Assembly: GCA_002104895.1 (NCBI GenBank)
Contig: MCFG01000040.1
Coordinates: 1-62,500 of the forward strand
DNA length: 62,500 nucleotides
Source: Anaeromyces robustus
Lineage: Eukaryota > Neocallimastigomycota > Neocallimastigomycetes > Neocallimastigales > Neocallimastigaceae
Direction of reading: 5' to 3'
Every line of letters begins with the position of its first letter. Positions within the stretch are counted from its first letter, which is position 1. Positions 12,525 to 24,689 of the stretch are shown in pieces. The position numbers and the translations under genes were made by a program. Under the pieces are notes generated by a model. That model made no database searches and was not told the origin of the DNA. It saw nothing but the letters and a program-made list of their open reading frames with translations.

Positions 12525-13188
12525 ATGGAAAATATTTTTCAAAAGAAGACCGCTAAAGAAACTTTATTAGAACTTGATTTACTCGTTGAAAAAGACGGTG
12601 ATGAATGGTTTACTGAAGAATGTGAAGAACTTTTAAGAGAATTATTTGAAAAATATGATACCGATAAAGATGGATATTGGAACAATGATGAAATCAATGT
12701 TTACTTTTCCAAAACTAATGGAAAGAAGGTAATTAATAATTTTTTTTAATTTTTTTTTTTCTCGAAAAAAGTTTTTATTTTTAATTTAATATGTCATAAT
12801 TTTAAATGTTATTTATTTATTTTTTATTTTTTTTTTTTATTTTTATTTATTATGGTTATTACCTTATATATTTTATTTATTATATATGCTAATTTATATT
12901 ATATTTTGTTTATGTTAATAATAAAAATTAATATTAAATATAAATATTACTTTAATAATAATATAAATAATATTATATAATTTTTTTTTAATATAGTTAA
13001 CTCCAGAAGAATACAAAGAAATTATTGATTCATTTGATGTAAATGATAGAGAAGAACTTACTTTAAAAGGTTTCTTTGAAATATATCATCTTCAAACTTT
13101 AAATTATAAGGAAGAAACTATTGATGACTTCTTAAAGAATTATGATGAAAAAACTTTACTTGAAAAGCTTCAACCAAAGAAAAAGTAA
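12525..13188 (+). CDS. small EF-hand calcium-binding protein (2 exons)
   Basis: Exons 12525-12728 and 12997-13188 are joined across a 268-nt GT...TAG intron in phase 0, giving 131 residues. The intron-retaining frame would run only six codons further to a stop. Residues about 42-61 (FEKYDTDKDGYWNNDEINVY) form a canonical EF-hand: loop D-T-D-K-D-G-Y-W-N-N-D-E has Ca ligands at positions 1, 3, 5, 9 and 12 and the central Gly. Trp at loop position 8 replaces the usual Ile/Val/Leu. Exon 2 holds a second helix-loop-helix (IIDSFDVNDREELTLKGFFE) whose loop lacks the Gly and the final acidic ligand, so it probably does not bind Ca. The LTLKGFFEIYHLQT segment recalls the region after an EF-hand in Miro GTPases, but no GTPase domain is present. 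Likely cytosolic. Specific function unknown. Confidence 0.87.
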
Positions 13189-14861
13189 TTTTATTAAGAA
13201 AAAAATAAAAAAAAAAAATTTAAAATAGTATATATTAATAATATATATAGATTAGATTTTTATATATTTAAAATAGAATAATAAAATTAGTATTCTTTAT
13301 TAGAATATTTATTTTTTAATTTTTATTCTTATTTTTATTTTTTTATTTTTATAAAAAATAAGAAAAGAAAAATAGAAAATAAAAATAAACAAGTTAATAA
13401 AAGTAAACAATAATAAATAATAATAATAAATGAAAAATAAAAAAATAGAAGTAATAAGAATAAAAATAAAAAATAAAAAATAAAAATAAGAATAAAATAA
13501 AAATAAAATAATAAAAAAAAATTAAAAAAATAATGACATTTCTTTTCTATATTTATTTCATTTATTTTTCATTCATTTAAATATATATATATTTTTTGTT
13601 TTATATTATTATTCTTTTATTATTAAAAAAAAATATTATTATTAATTATTTTTAACATAATAATTGATATTATAAAAAATATGAAATAAATAAATTATTA
13701 AATTATTTATGAAATAAAAAAAAAAAAAAAAAAAAGAAGGTCTAGGTATTCCAAGATAAAGAATATTAAGATTAACCATAATATTAACAAAAGGAAGTAT
13801 GAAAAACTTGAAAACTTGAATCATGATAAAAATAAATGGAATGCCTCCGTTCGTTTAAGACATTATGTAGTTAATTTTAATATTCAGTATTGGAACATGA
13901 AAAATTTTCCAAAGATTTGAATCGAGATAACATTTTTATATATACATAAATGATTCTTTTTATAGTTTTGTTGGTTTAGTAAAAATGAAACAAAAACAAA
14001 AAAAAAAAAATATTCAAAACCAACAAAGAAAAAAAGAAAGAAAGAAAGAGCTTTGATATTATTATTACTTTTTTTTTTATTTTATTTTATTTATTTTTTT
14101 TTTTCCTTTTATTTTATATTAATTATATACTATTAAAGTATTATTATCATATATACATTATATATCTATATATTATATTTTTATTATAATATTTTATATT
14201 ATTATCTTCTTATATCTATATTTTATAATATCTATATATTATTATTATCTATTTTTATATCATATTATTATCATATAATCAAACTAATAATTTTATTTTA
14301 TCATTTTCTATTTTGAAAAATACTTAGTTCACATTAATTACTTAATTACTTTTTTTAATATATATTTTAAGCTTTTTTTCTTTTTTTCTTTTTTTTTAAA
14401 AAAAATTTTGTTTTTATTATTACGCTATTAATCTTTTTTCTTTTATTCTTTTTTGCATTTTACATTTTTACATTTTACATTTTACAATTTAATTTTTACG
14501 TTTTACCTTTTTATTTTACCTTTTTTTTTTTTATTATATCTACTTTCTCTATTATTAAGATATCCATTATAATTATTTTATTATATATATATATATCATA
14601 TTTTGAAACAATAATGAATATTTATTATAATATTTATTCATAAATTGTTATATAATCAGAAAACATAGTTAATAAGATATTTTTTTTAAACAGTAATATT
14701 AATAATCATATATAATATTAAAAAAAATAACAATCATATAATATTAAAAAAAAAAATAACATTTAATTATAAACTTTACGAAATAATAGCATACAAAAAT
14801 AACAATTAATATTTTAAATTTAATTATCAATATAATTCATTTCTTAACTTAACAGTACATT
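13189..14861. other. spacer with an open-frame fragment of unknown origin
   Basis: At 13720-13920 (+) a 66-codon frame emerges from a poly-A run and ends in TGA. It reads, for example, KWNASVRLRHYVV and uses GCC, TCC, GTT and CGT codons that are rare in the neighbouring spacer. There is no start codon or family match. An 11-bp inverted repeat (TTTGTTGGTTT/AAACCAACAAA) lies at about 13971-14024, and a TTTTACAT-type octamer repeat at 14453-14522. Confidence 0.45.
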
Positions 14862-14980
14862 CAAAATTAACAAATATCATTTAATTATTGACATAATAAT
14901 ACAATTAGAATTAACAAATAACATTTAATTATTGACACATTTAAAATTAACAAATAACATTTAATAATTGACATAAAAAT
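14862..14980 (+). repeat. imperfect tandem repeat, about 36-44 bp x 3
   Basis: Three successive units run from AATTAACAAATA(A/T)CATTTAAT to (T/A)ATTGACA; the spacers between them differ. The final word TTGACA(TAA) recurs singly further downstream to about 15660. Confidence 0.85.
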
Positions 14981-15687
14981 ATTTTAATCATTGCTTAATA
15001 TATCAAAAAAAAAATAATTACTATTGGCATAAATACTTTTAAATATTAATAATTAAGCATTTTATTATTTATTTAAATATAATTACCATTAACACATTAA
15101 TATTTGCAAATAACACAACATATCAAAAGAATACGTAAAAAATATATCAATTTATAATTAATGACATATAATTATTACCATTATTTAACAAAAATATAAA
15201 AAAAATTTTTTTTACAAAAATATTTTATTATAATACCTATCATTGTTTTATAAAATAAATGAATTAATTATACATAACAGATAAATTACATAAACTATTT
15301 TATTTAATTAACTTTTTTATATATAATTTTATTTTTTTTTACTGAAATTATTTCAAACATTACAATAATATTATTACAAATATATTTTTCCTTTAAACAT
15401 TCAAATATTATATATAAAAAAGTAATACCATATATTATTGACATAAATTATTATTATATTTTTAATGTTATATATATATATTTATAAATATATATATATC
15501 TAAATGTATAAATATATACATATATATATTCTATTTTTTTTATTATTAACATTAAAGTAATAAATAATTGTAAAAAAAAAAATATTTCATTTATAGTATT
15601 ATTGACAAAATTTTTTATCTATAATTATATAATTTTTGACATAATAATTGACATAATATTTGACTTAACATTTTTGTTTTTATAATA

Positions 15688-15735
<48 letters not shown>

Positions 15736-15860
15736 AATAATAAATAAATAATAAATAAATTAATAAAGAAGACTAAACAAACAAATGAAGAACGAGCGAA
15801 ACTTTTTTTTTTTTATTTTATTTTTTTAAAAAAAAAAAAACTGACATAATGTTTCTAAAA

Positions 15861-15908
<48 letters not shown>

Positions 15909-16044
15909 AAATAAATAAATAAATAAATAAATAAATATTATTAAAGAACAAAATTTTTTTTTGTAATTTAATATAATAGAACTTAATATTTTATAGAAAA
16001 TCTGTAAATTATTAATTAAAATAAATTACTTTATTTTATTATTC

Positions 16045-16075
<31 letters not shown>

Positions 16076-16125
16076 TAATTTTTTTTTTACAGAAAATATT
16101 AAAATAAAAAAGTGTTCAAATACAA
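14981..16125. other. upstream region of the PNKP gene with scattered TTGACATAA words, A tract and AAAT microsatellite
   Basis: (T/A)TTGACA(TAA) or close variants occur near 15020, 15160, 15437, 15600, 15638, 15648 and 15659. A 42-nt A run spans 15692-15733. An (AAAT)n microsatellite spans about 15857-15935. A run of alternating AT follows at about 16059-16077, some 50 bp before the PNKP start codon. Confidence 0.55.
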
Positions 16126-16658
16126 ATGAGTCCAAGAAAAAGAAAATTAGAAGAAGGTAAAGAAAAAAAAATTTAAAAGTTAAATGAAAACTAGAAAAAA
16201 AAAATAATATAAAATTATATAATATAAAATAATAATTATTATTACTTTTCATTTTTTAGAATTATTATTATATCATTATTATTATATTCATAATAAGAAT
16301 AATATTCATATATTAATAATATATATAAGACTCTTTTGTTTTTAGTTTTTTTTTTCCTGTTTGTTTGTTTGTTTGTTTTATTTAGTTTTTTGTTTTATTT
16401 AAAAATTTTATATTTTGTAAAATTATATTTTGTAAAAATTTATTATATAATATTATATTTAATAAAAAGTTGAAATGGCTGAAGATGAATGGTATGAAGA
16501 TGATACTTTATTTGTTAGAAGTCAAGGAACTCAAACTTCAAATAGTAAAATTGCATCATTTGATTTGGTACAAATATAATTATTTTATTAATAATATTAT
16601 TTTCATTATATTTATTATTATATTAAATAGGATGAAAATTAAAATATTCATTTATCTT

Positions 16659-16691
<33 letters not shown>

Positions 16692-18192
16692 AGGATAAAA
16701 CACTCATTAAAACAAAAGGAAAAAATGAATTTCCAAAAAATGAAGATGACTGGCAATTTTTATATACAAGTATTCCAAGTAAATTAAAAAAATTAGTTAA
16801 AGATGGGTAATTAAACTATATAATATTATATATACATATATATATTTCATTTTCTCAAAATATAATTTAATATATTGAAGACATTTCTTATTTTTGCAAT
16901 TATTAAAACTTTTTTTTTCTTATTTTTTAAATTATTATTACTAATACTATTTTTATAAATGTCATTATAATTTTTTTTATATCATTTTATTGTTATACAA
17001 TTATTATATTAATTATCTTATCTATATAATACCTTTTTTTTTTTAAAAAAAAAAATGTATCATATACAGTTATCGTATTGTAATTTTTTCAAATCAAAAT
17101 GGTTTTACAAGAAAAAATGCAAAAAAAAATGCTAAATTAAAGGAAAGCCAATTTAAAACTAAAATTAATAATATATTCAAAATCTTAGACATACCAATAA
17201 TTATTTTTTGTGCTATAGAAAAGGATAATTTTAGAAAACCATGTAAAGGAATGTGGAATCGTTTCTTAGAAAAATATAATAATACTGATATAGGTAAGTT
17301 TTAATAATAATAAAAAATAATAGTTAAGAAGTGATAGTTAAAAATAATAAATAAATAAAATATAAATAGAATAATGATATATATATATATATATATATAT
17401 AATAATTTCTCATAATATATTCTTTTTTTATTTTAATGTATTAATATTATTAATTTTCCATATTTAATAGACTATGATAATAGTTTTTATTGTGGTGATG
17501 CTGCAGGAAGACCAGAAGGATGGAAATATAATGTTAAAAAAGACTTTTCAGATAGTGACAGGTAAATATTAAAAAAATAATATTTCTTATTTTATATAAT
17601 TGTAATATATATTATATATATATATTTACTATCTTAATATTTAATATTTAAAATATATTTTATCCATATTATTTATGTAAAATATATATATTATGGTAAC
17701 AAAAAAAAAAAAAAAAAAATAGAAAATTTGCATTAAATTGTAATTTAAAGTTTTATACTCCTGATGAATATTTTATGAATGAAAAACCTGCTATCTTTAA
17801 ATTAGTATCAGATCCAAATACTTTAAAAGATAAAAAAGGTAATTATACTTATTAATAAATATTTTTATTTTACTTTTATTTTTATTTTTTTTTTTTTTTA
17901 ATTTTTTTGTATATATTATATAAATTATTATTTTGTATATAATTTCAATAAAAATATTTTATTACTTATTATTGTTATTCATATAAATAATATATAATCT
18001 TTTTTTCTCTTTTTCTTTTTTGGTAAAAATTTAAAAATGAAAGATCTTCCTTTATTTGAACCTTCAGATAAACCATTAATACCAGAAGATAAACATGTTG
18101 AAATGATTATTTTTGTTGGTTATCCAGGTAGTGGAAAATCACATTTTGCTAAAAAATATTTAATTCCAAAAGGATATGCTCATATTAATCAA

Positions 18193-18223
<31 letters not shown>

Positions 18224-18962
18224 GTAAAATTAATGAAATTATTATAATTTTTGAACCATATTATTAAATAGTTAATACATATCATACTTTTCTATTAATA
18301 ATTATAAATAGGATACATTAAAAACTGCAGACAAATGTTTAAAAGTAGCAGAAAAAGAATTAATATTGAAGCATTCTGTCGTTATTGGTAATTATTATTA
18401 TTACTAATTATTTATAATATTTAATATATATAATTAATATGTATGAACATTACTATTAATGTATTATTAATATTATTATTATTATAAAATTTTTTTAGAT
18501 AATACTAATCCATCAAAAAATAAAAGATCAGAATATATAAAAATAGCAAAAAAATATAATGTTCCTGTTCGATGTTTTAAATTTGAAACTGACGAAGATA
18601 TTAGTTTACATAACAATAAATATAGAGAGGTAAACAAAAATTAATTTTGATATTTGATATATATTTTTAATATAATGAATTAATATTTTCATTGTCATAT
18701 TTTTATGTTATAATATTGTATATGTATATTAATAATAAAAATAATTATTGATAAATATTTCTTTTTTTTTTTTAATTCTTTCTTTCTTTTAAAGATAATT
18801 AAAGGTGAAACTTTAATACCAACAATTGCCTATCGATTCTATAATTCAAATTATGTTGAACCATCTCTTAAGGAAGGATATGAAGAAATTAAAAAAATTA
18901 ATTTCATACCAACCTTTGAAGATAAAAATCAAGAGAAAGATTATTATTCATATTATATTTAA
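16126..18962 (+). CDS. PNKP: polynucleotide kinase 3'-phosphatase (10 exons)
   Basis: Repairs DNA strand-break ends by removing 3'-phosphate and phosphorylating 5'-OH; acts in the nucleus (family knowledge). Exons: 16126-16156, 16470-16567, 16694-16806, 17070-17293, 17471-17561, 17723-17838, 18044-18192, 18312-18387, 18499-18629, 18795-18962; all introns are GT-AG, 111-313 nt. The joined frame has 398 codons. The HAD phosphatase domain comes first: [11 protein letters not shown] (Asp42, Asp44), [17 protein letters not shown], and YCGDAAGRP (Asp165). The kinase domain follows: P-loop GYPGSGKS at 250-257, INQDTLKTA, IDNTNPS (Asp300), and an Arg-rich CRCF...NNKYRE segment. There is no FHA domain, so it matches fission-yeast Pnk1 in length and layout rather than the human enzyme. 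The usual DLDGT is DLDKT, and the motif is split by intron 2. Exons 2, 3 and 7 use AAG acceptors; reading frame and motif continuity fix them. Confidence 0.95.
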
Positions 18963-19712
18963 ATATATATTTAATTTCAATGTTTAAAATAATAATTAAT
19001 AAATAATAAATAAAATAAAATAAAATAAAATAAATTATATTAAAATAAAAATAATTTTTTTACAAATACCTATATTATTATATTATTAAAGATTTTTATT
19101 ATTTTATGTTATTTTTATATAATTTTTATATAATTATATAATCAATATAAATAATATTAATAATATTTATCCTATCATTCATTTATTAAATATAAATAAT
19201 TACACACATATAAATTCATTTTAAAATATACACAGTCAATATAAATAAAATATTTTTTAATACACTATAATATTTTATCAAAAAAATTTTTTTTTTCCAA
19301 TTATTGTTTAATTATTGTTTTTTTTTTTTTTTTTTTTTTTTTTAGTAATTTTTAAATTTTTATTTATAAATTATTTGCTTTTTTTTTTTTTTTTCTTTGT
19401 TTGTTTGTTATTAAATATATATTAAAAATTTCATTTTAATTACAATTATTCTTATATACATTATTATATAATAATAATTTTAAAAAAGAAAAAAAATTTT
19501 TTTTTTTAAAATTTTTTTTGTCACTTTTTTTTTTTTTTCCTTTAAAATATAACACCATTAATTATATTTTAAGAATTAACTAGTTTAATAAAAGTATAAA
19601 AAAAATGAATATATTATGACTTGCATAATAATTATTAATTTTAAAAATATAAAAAATATATTATATAATATATTTTTTTAATTTTATTTTATTTTATTTT
19701 ATTTCATTTTTT
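18963..19712. other. convergent 3' spacer
   Basis: Spacer between two tail-to-tail genes. It holds TAAAA-type repeats (19017-19035) and long T runs (19319-19343, 19380-19394). Polyadenylation of both genes presumably lies here, but no signal stands out in this composition. Confidence 0.5.
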
Positions 19713-20741
19713 TTAATCGGCACGAACACCTTGACGGTTTCTGATTAACCAATCTTCAAAGATTTCAGTGTTGGAACCTTGTCTGTATGGATAATTGTAT
19801 TTCCATTCATCATAGTAGTTGTAACGGTTAATATAAATAATCCATTTCTTGATTGGTTTAACATCATCAACAGAAGAATAACCATAACCTTTTCTAATAA
19901 CTTCTCTTTGGTTACGATCAGTAGTGAAAAGACTAGATTCATAAGTACTGTATTTACCAAACTTGTAGTGAATGATATCAACATTGTACCACTTACGTAA
20001 AACGTAAACGTAATTCCAACTGAAGTATTGACCATCACCACCAACTTGAACATCATTAATTGGAATACCCATATTAATAGCAAGATTACGGTAAACTCTA
20101 GCAATACCATTACTGTCACCCTTACCGAAAACCATAACAACAGCGGTGTTACTTGGATTACCAGTGTTAGAATAATAGCTAATATTTTCACTAACCTTTC
20201 TAGCAAGAGTGTATAAATCCTTCATTCTGTCAATATCTGGTAAGTTAGTGTAATCCTTATTAACTGGTAAACCCCATTGTTTAAGTAAATTCTTGGAATA
20301 ACTATCAACTAAAGATTCAACACCTTTACCAATGAAACTAAGATTTCTACCACAGTTTTCAAAAGCACCAATATCAGCTGAAACTTTTTGATTTCTAAGA
20401 TCAATAGTTCTAATATATTGAGCATTAAAGAAAGCACGGCTAGAGAAATTCATAATTTCAATATCAGATGGAACAATTAAATCAACAACTTGAGTATTAG
20501 AGAAAGCACCAGCACCAATTTGTTTAACGTAGTATCTTTGACCATTGTAAGTAACCCATGGATTAAGGGTAAGTTCATAGGCATCTTTAAATTTTGGGTC
20601 AACACCCATAACAGTGGCCTTTTTATCAGTATCACTAAGCCAGTAATTGAATGTGCCGTCATTGTAATTAATTGGGGCTGGAGCGGCAACAACCATCCAA
20701 ATGTTTATTACAAATAATAAAGCTAAACTAGCTAACTTCAT
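19713..20741 (-). CDS. secreted BspA-type leucine-rich repeat protein with transglutaminase-like domain, catalytic residues lost
   Basis: A single exon of 342 residues ends in TAA. The signal peptide is MKLASLALLFVINIWMVVAA with a likely cut before PAPINY. Residues about 70-145 contain BspA/LRR_5-like units (IGAGAFSNTQVVDLIVPSDI; RAFFNAQYIRTIDL; IGAFENC). Residues about 165-260 resemble the transglutaminase-like (papain) fold: GDSNGIARVYRNLAINMGIP followed by FSWNYVYVLRKWYNVDI. In active members the first segment has C-x-G-x-A and the second H-x-W-N. Here these positions are Ser210 and Phe240, and only Asp255 of the triad remains, so enzymatic activity is unlikely. A Tyr-rich tail (290-330) follows. 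GC content and codon choice are clearly above the neighbours (many GTT, ACC, AAG, GGT), suggesting strong expression. Extracellular binding or cell-surface role is inference. Confidence 0.82.
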   Translation of the reverse strand: MKLASLALLFVINIWMVVAAPAPINYNDGTFNYWLSDTDKKATVMGVDPKFKDAYELTLNPWVTYNGQRYYVKQIGAGAFSNTQVVDLIVPSDIEIMNFSSRAFFNAQYIRTIDLRNQKVSADIGAFENCGRNLSFIGKGVESLVDSYSKNLLKQWGLPVNKDYTNLPDIDRMKDLYTLARKVSENISYYSNTGNPSNTAVVMVFGKGDSNGIARVYRNLAINMGIPINDVQVGGDGQYFSWNYVYVLRKWYNVDIIHYKFGKYSTYESSLFTTDRNQREVIRKGYGYSSVDDVKPIKKWIIYINRYNYYDEWKYNYPYRQGSNTEIFEDWLIRNRQGVRAD

Positions 20742-23134
20742 TTTGTTTTTTTTTATTTATTATTATTACTTAATAATAAATTTTTATTTAAATTACTTTA
20801 TTTTAATTTATTAGTAGGTAAGTATTTTTTAAAAAAATAAAAGAAATTATCATTGTTTATATACTTTTTTTTTTTTTTATTTATTTAATATCTTAAATTT
20901 AAATTAATATAAATTAATATATATATATATTTAACATCAAAAATACTATAAATTATTAAAAGATAGAGTTTTTGATGGTACAATATTTATTTAAAAAAAT
21001 TTTTTTAAAATAAATATTGTAAATAAATCAATTTAATTAATTGATTTATAATAATAAAATGTTACAATATATTTAATATAAAAATAATAAACAATTTTAA
21101 AAGGAAAATGTTACAATAATAATAAAAATTTTATTAAAAAAAAAATTTTTTTTTTTCTTTAAAAAAAAAAATCTTTAATCCAAAAAAATTAAATATATTA
21201 ATATATGTATTCATTTAAATATATTAATTTATTAATTTATAATACATTCCATATCTGTTAAAATATTGATTTTAAAAATTATAATATTATTTAATAAAGT
21301 TTATTATTATATTGAAAATTATTTTAATTATAAATTTATTTAATATTGTTATTATTATTGTGTTTTTTTATCTTACATCTTTTTATTCTTTATGGTATAT
21401 TTTTTTTATATAATATATGTATATTAATTTTTATGAAATAATAATTAATAAATAATAACTTTAATTATTAAATAATATTATAAAAGAAACAAAGATTTTT
21501 TTTATTTAATTAATAATATTAATAATAATAGTAAACATTAAGTGTATCATTAAAATATAATTATTAAATCAATAATTAAATAATTGAAAAAATATAATAA
21601 TTTTTTAATTTTGATTATAAAATTATATTTATTTTACTATTATTTGATGTTGAACTTTATTTTAATTTTTATTATATTATAATAATATTAATCATAAATA
21701 ATAATATTAAAAATAATTATTTTTTATTACATTTTTTAAAAAATATATAATATAAAATAAAAAATTTTTAAACAGAAATATAAATAATATGTATATAAAA
21801 ATAATAATACTAAAAAATAATATTACTAATTTGTTTTTTCTAATTATAAAATGACATTAATTATCAATTATTAGATATTGTCAATATAATTGTAATTAAT
21901 AATTATCTTTTAATTATTCTTATTCTTATTATTATTACAAAGATGTCACTAATTTTATTATAAATATTTTTATTATTAATTATTTTTTTTAATATGTAAA
22001 AAAATATAAATGCTATAAATTTTTTTTTTTTTGAATTGTGGAATGTGGAAAAATTAGAATAGTAATTTTATTAATAAATAAAGTTTTATATTATAAAATA
22101 TTTATTATAAAAAATGAAGAAAAAATAAATTTTATTGGTCCAAATTAAATTTAATAAAAACCTTATTTAATGTTACACTGTTACAGTAATAATAATAAAA
22201 TGATATACAAAAATGTAATATTTATATATTAAAAAATAAATAACAATATATAATTAATAAGAATATCAATTTTTTAATTAAATTAATTATTATTTAATGT
22301 TAATCATTATTTATCACAATTAAAATAGAAAATGGAAAATACAAATAAAAACAAACAAACAAAATAAAAAAAAGAAAGAAAAAAAAAAAAAAAAAAGAAA
22401 AAAAACAATTGATATAATGTAATACTAAATAATTAAAAAAAAAAGTCATTTCATGCACATTTAAACTAATTATTGTTTATATAGCATAATTTTATTTTAT
22501 TTGACAATTTCTTTATTATTATGTTCATTTATTTTCTGTTTACTTTTTTTTTTACATTTTTATTTTTATTTTAACTATTATTTTCAAATATATATTCTTT
22601 ATATATCTCTTTTTATTTTATTTTTTTTTCAAGTTTTTTTTTTTTTTTTTACTGTTTATTCTTTTTATTCTAATATTTATTGAATAATAATAATAAGTTT
22701 ATTGATAAAAATTTTAATATATTACTTTTTTTTTAATAATTATGTAATTATGTAATTTATATTGTTTTATATATCTTATAATTGTATTCTTTGATTATTG
22801 CTATTGTTTTGTTTAATATATGAAACGGCATAATAAGAAAATGAAAAATCAATAGTGGAAAATTATAGAATAATAAATAATAGAATAATAATTAGTATAT
22901 AAAGAAAAAAAAAAAAAGAAAAGAAAAGAATTATCAAATATAATTTTGTTTTTGTTTTTAGTATTTAAATTAAATAGGCGTTTTTTTTATATCTTAATAA
23001 AATAATAATTATAAGTAAATATATTGTTAATCAACAATACAGAAATGATTTGCTTATTATTAATATTTATTAGTTTTAAAATATTAAACAAATAAATATG
23101 TCAAAATTATAATTCATTTTTACCAATTGAAATA

Positions 23135-23210
<76 letters not shown>

Positions 23211-24164
23211 TATTTATTTTTTATTATATATTATTATAATATATAAAAAATAGTTTTATTTATTTATTTAAAGTATTTTTTTTTTTTGTTATAATATTAA
23301 ATTATTTAAATATACTATGTTTTATATGATGTATATTATTAATTATTTACAATATATTTATGTATATTCATATTATATTCATAATGTAATTCAGTTTATA
23401 TATTATTGAAACACAAAAAATAAATAAAAAAAAAAAAAAAAAACAAAAGATAAAAGAAAAAAATACAGTTTTTAATTTATTAGTTTAAAAATGTCATGAT
23501 TTTTTTTTTTTTATTTTTATTTTTGGGAAAGAAATAAAAAAATTTTTTTGAAAAGCAAAATTAATAATAATTAAACTTTTAAATAATAAGAGTTGGTATT
23601 TTTGTATAAAATTATTAAATAATAAAATTAAATAACAATTATTAATTAATTAATTAGTTTATTATTATTGTTGTTATTATTTATTATTTATTATTATTTC
23701 AAAAATAAAATTTAATAATAATAATGATGATGATAATGATATACAAAATGATTGTTAGAAACTTTTTTTTTTTTATATATTTGTTTTAATTAAAAATAAT
23801 TTAATTTAGAACTATGACAAAATTTAACAAAAATATTAATATTACATTATATTATTTTATATACAAATAAATATACTTTTAATTTTATTTACTGTAACAA
23901 ATTTTTTTTCATAATATTTTTATTTTAAATGGTAGTACTTTTTTTATATATAAATATAATAATAAACTAAAGCTTTATTAAAATTTTATTTATTATTAAA
24001 AAAAAAACATTATTTTTATATTAAATTAGTATTGTCCATAATGAAGATCTTTAATATTTAATTTTTTTTTCCTCTATATCTTTTAATTTTGGTTTTATTT
24101 CAACTTTGAAATTTTTTATTAATTAATTTATATTGTATAATATATTCCTTTTATAATATACAAT
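20742..24164. other. gene-free AT-rich spacer
   Basis: Contains an almost perfect foldback at 20978-21022 (TACAATATTTATTT pairing with AAATAAATATTGTA across an A/T centre) about 240 bp upstream of the secreted-protein start. An (ATT)n microsatellite with one interruption spans about 23141-23211. No open frame of coding quality on either strand. Confidence 0.65.
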
Positions 24165-24270
24165 TTATTTATAATTTATATAATAATTATATCATAATTG
24201 TATATATGAAATAACACATATATACAAATAATTGTTATACAGTGTAACATAGTTACATTTAAATATTAAA
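24165..24270 (+). repeat. dispersed inverted repeat, copy 1
   Basis: Reverse complement of 28530-28645. Two blocks are exact: a 25-nt block at about 24185-24209 containing AATTATATCATAATTG, and a block of about 40 nt at 24220-24259 containing TTATACAGTGTAACATAGTT. The spacer between the blocks differs slightly. The two copies face each other across 4.3 kb. Confidence 0.9.
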
Positions 24271-24647
24271 TCCATTAAAATAATAATATATATAATTTAA
24301 ATATATAAATACCATTACCCTTATATCTGGAAATAATTATGTTATTGAGGGTATATGTTTAAAACATAACATATATTTATTATTGTTTTTATGAATTTTT
24401 TAACATTATTATCATTATTAGTTAAAAATTATTTCAAAAAAATTTTTTTTTTTTTTGCTATAATACTTATATATTTTACATTAGTATATTTGTACGTTTT
24501 TATACATCGTATGATGTTTTTATTTCATAAACTCAAATAGTAAAACCTAATTTATATATATATATAACTCATTAAATTGATTAATTGATCAATATATACT
24601 TTTAATATCATAAATCTTTATTATCAATTTTATATTTAATAAAAATT

Positions 24648-24679
<32 letters not shown>

Positions 24680-24689
24680 CACATATTTA
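24271..24689. other. AT-rich spacer
   Basis: Apart from a short GC-bearing stretch near 24312-24356 (ACCATTACCC ... GAGGGTATATG) nothing is recognised. Confidence 0.5.

Noticed and set aside
19745-20206. 153-codon second minus-strand frame inside the secreted-protein gene
   Set aside because: Shadow of the 342-residue frame, which carries the signal peptide and the LRR/transglutaminase-like motifs.
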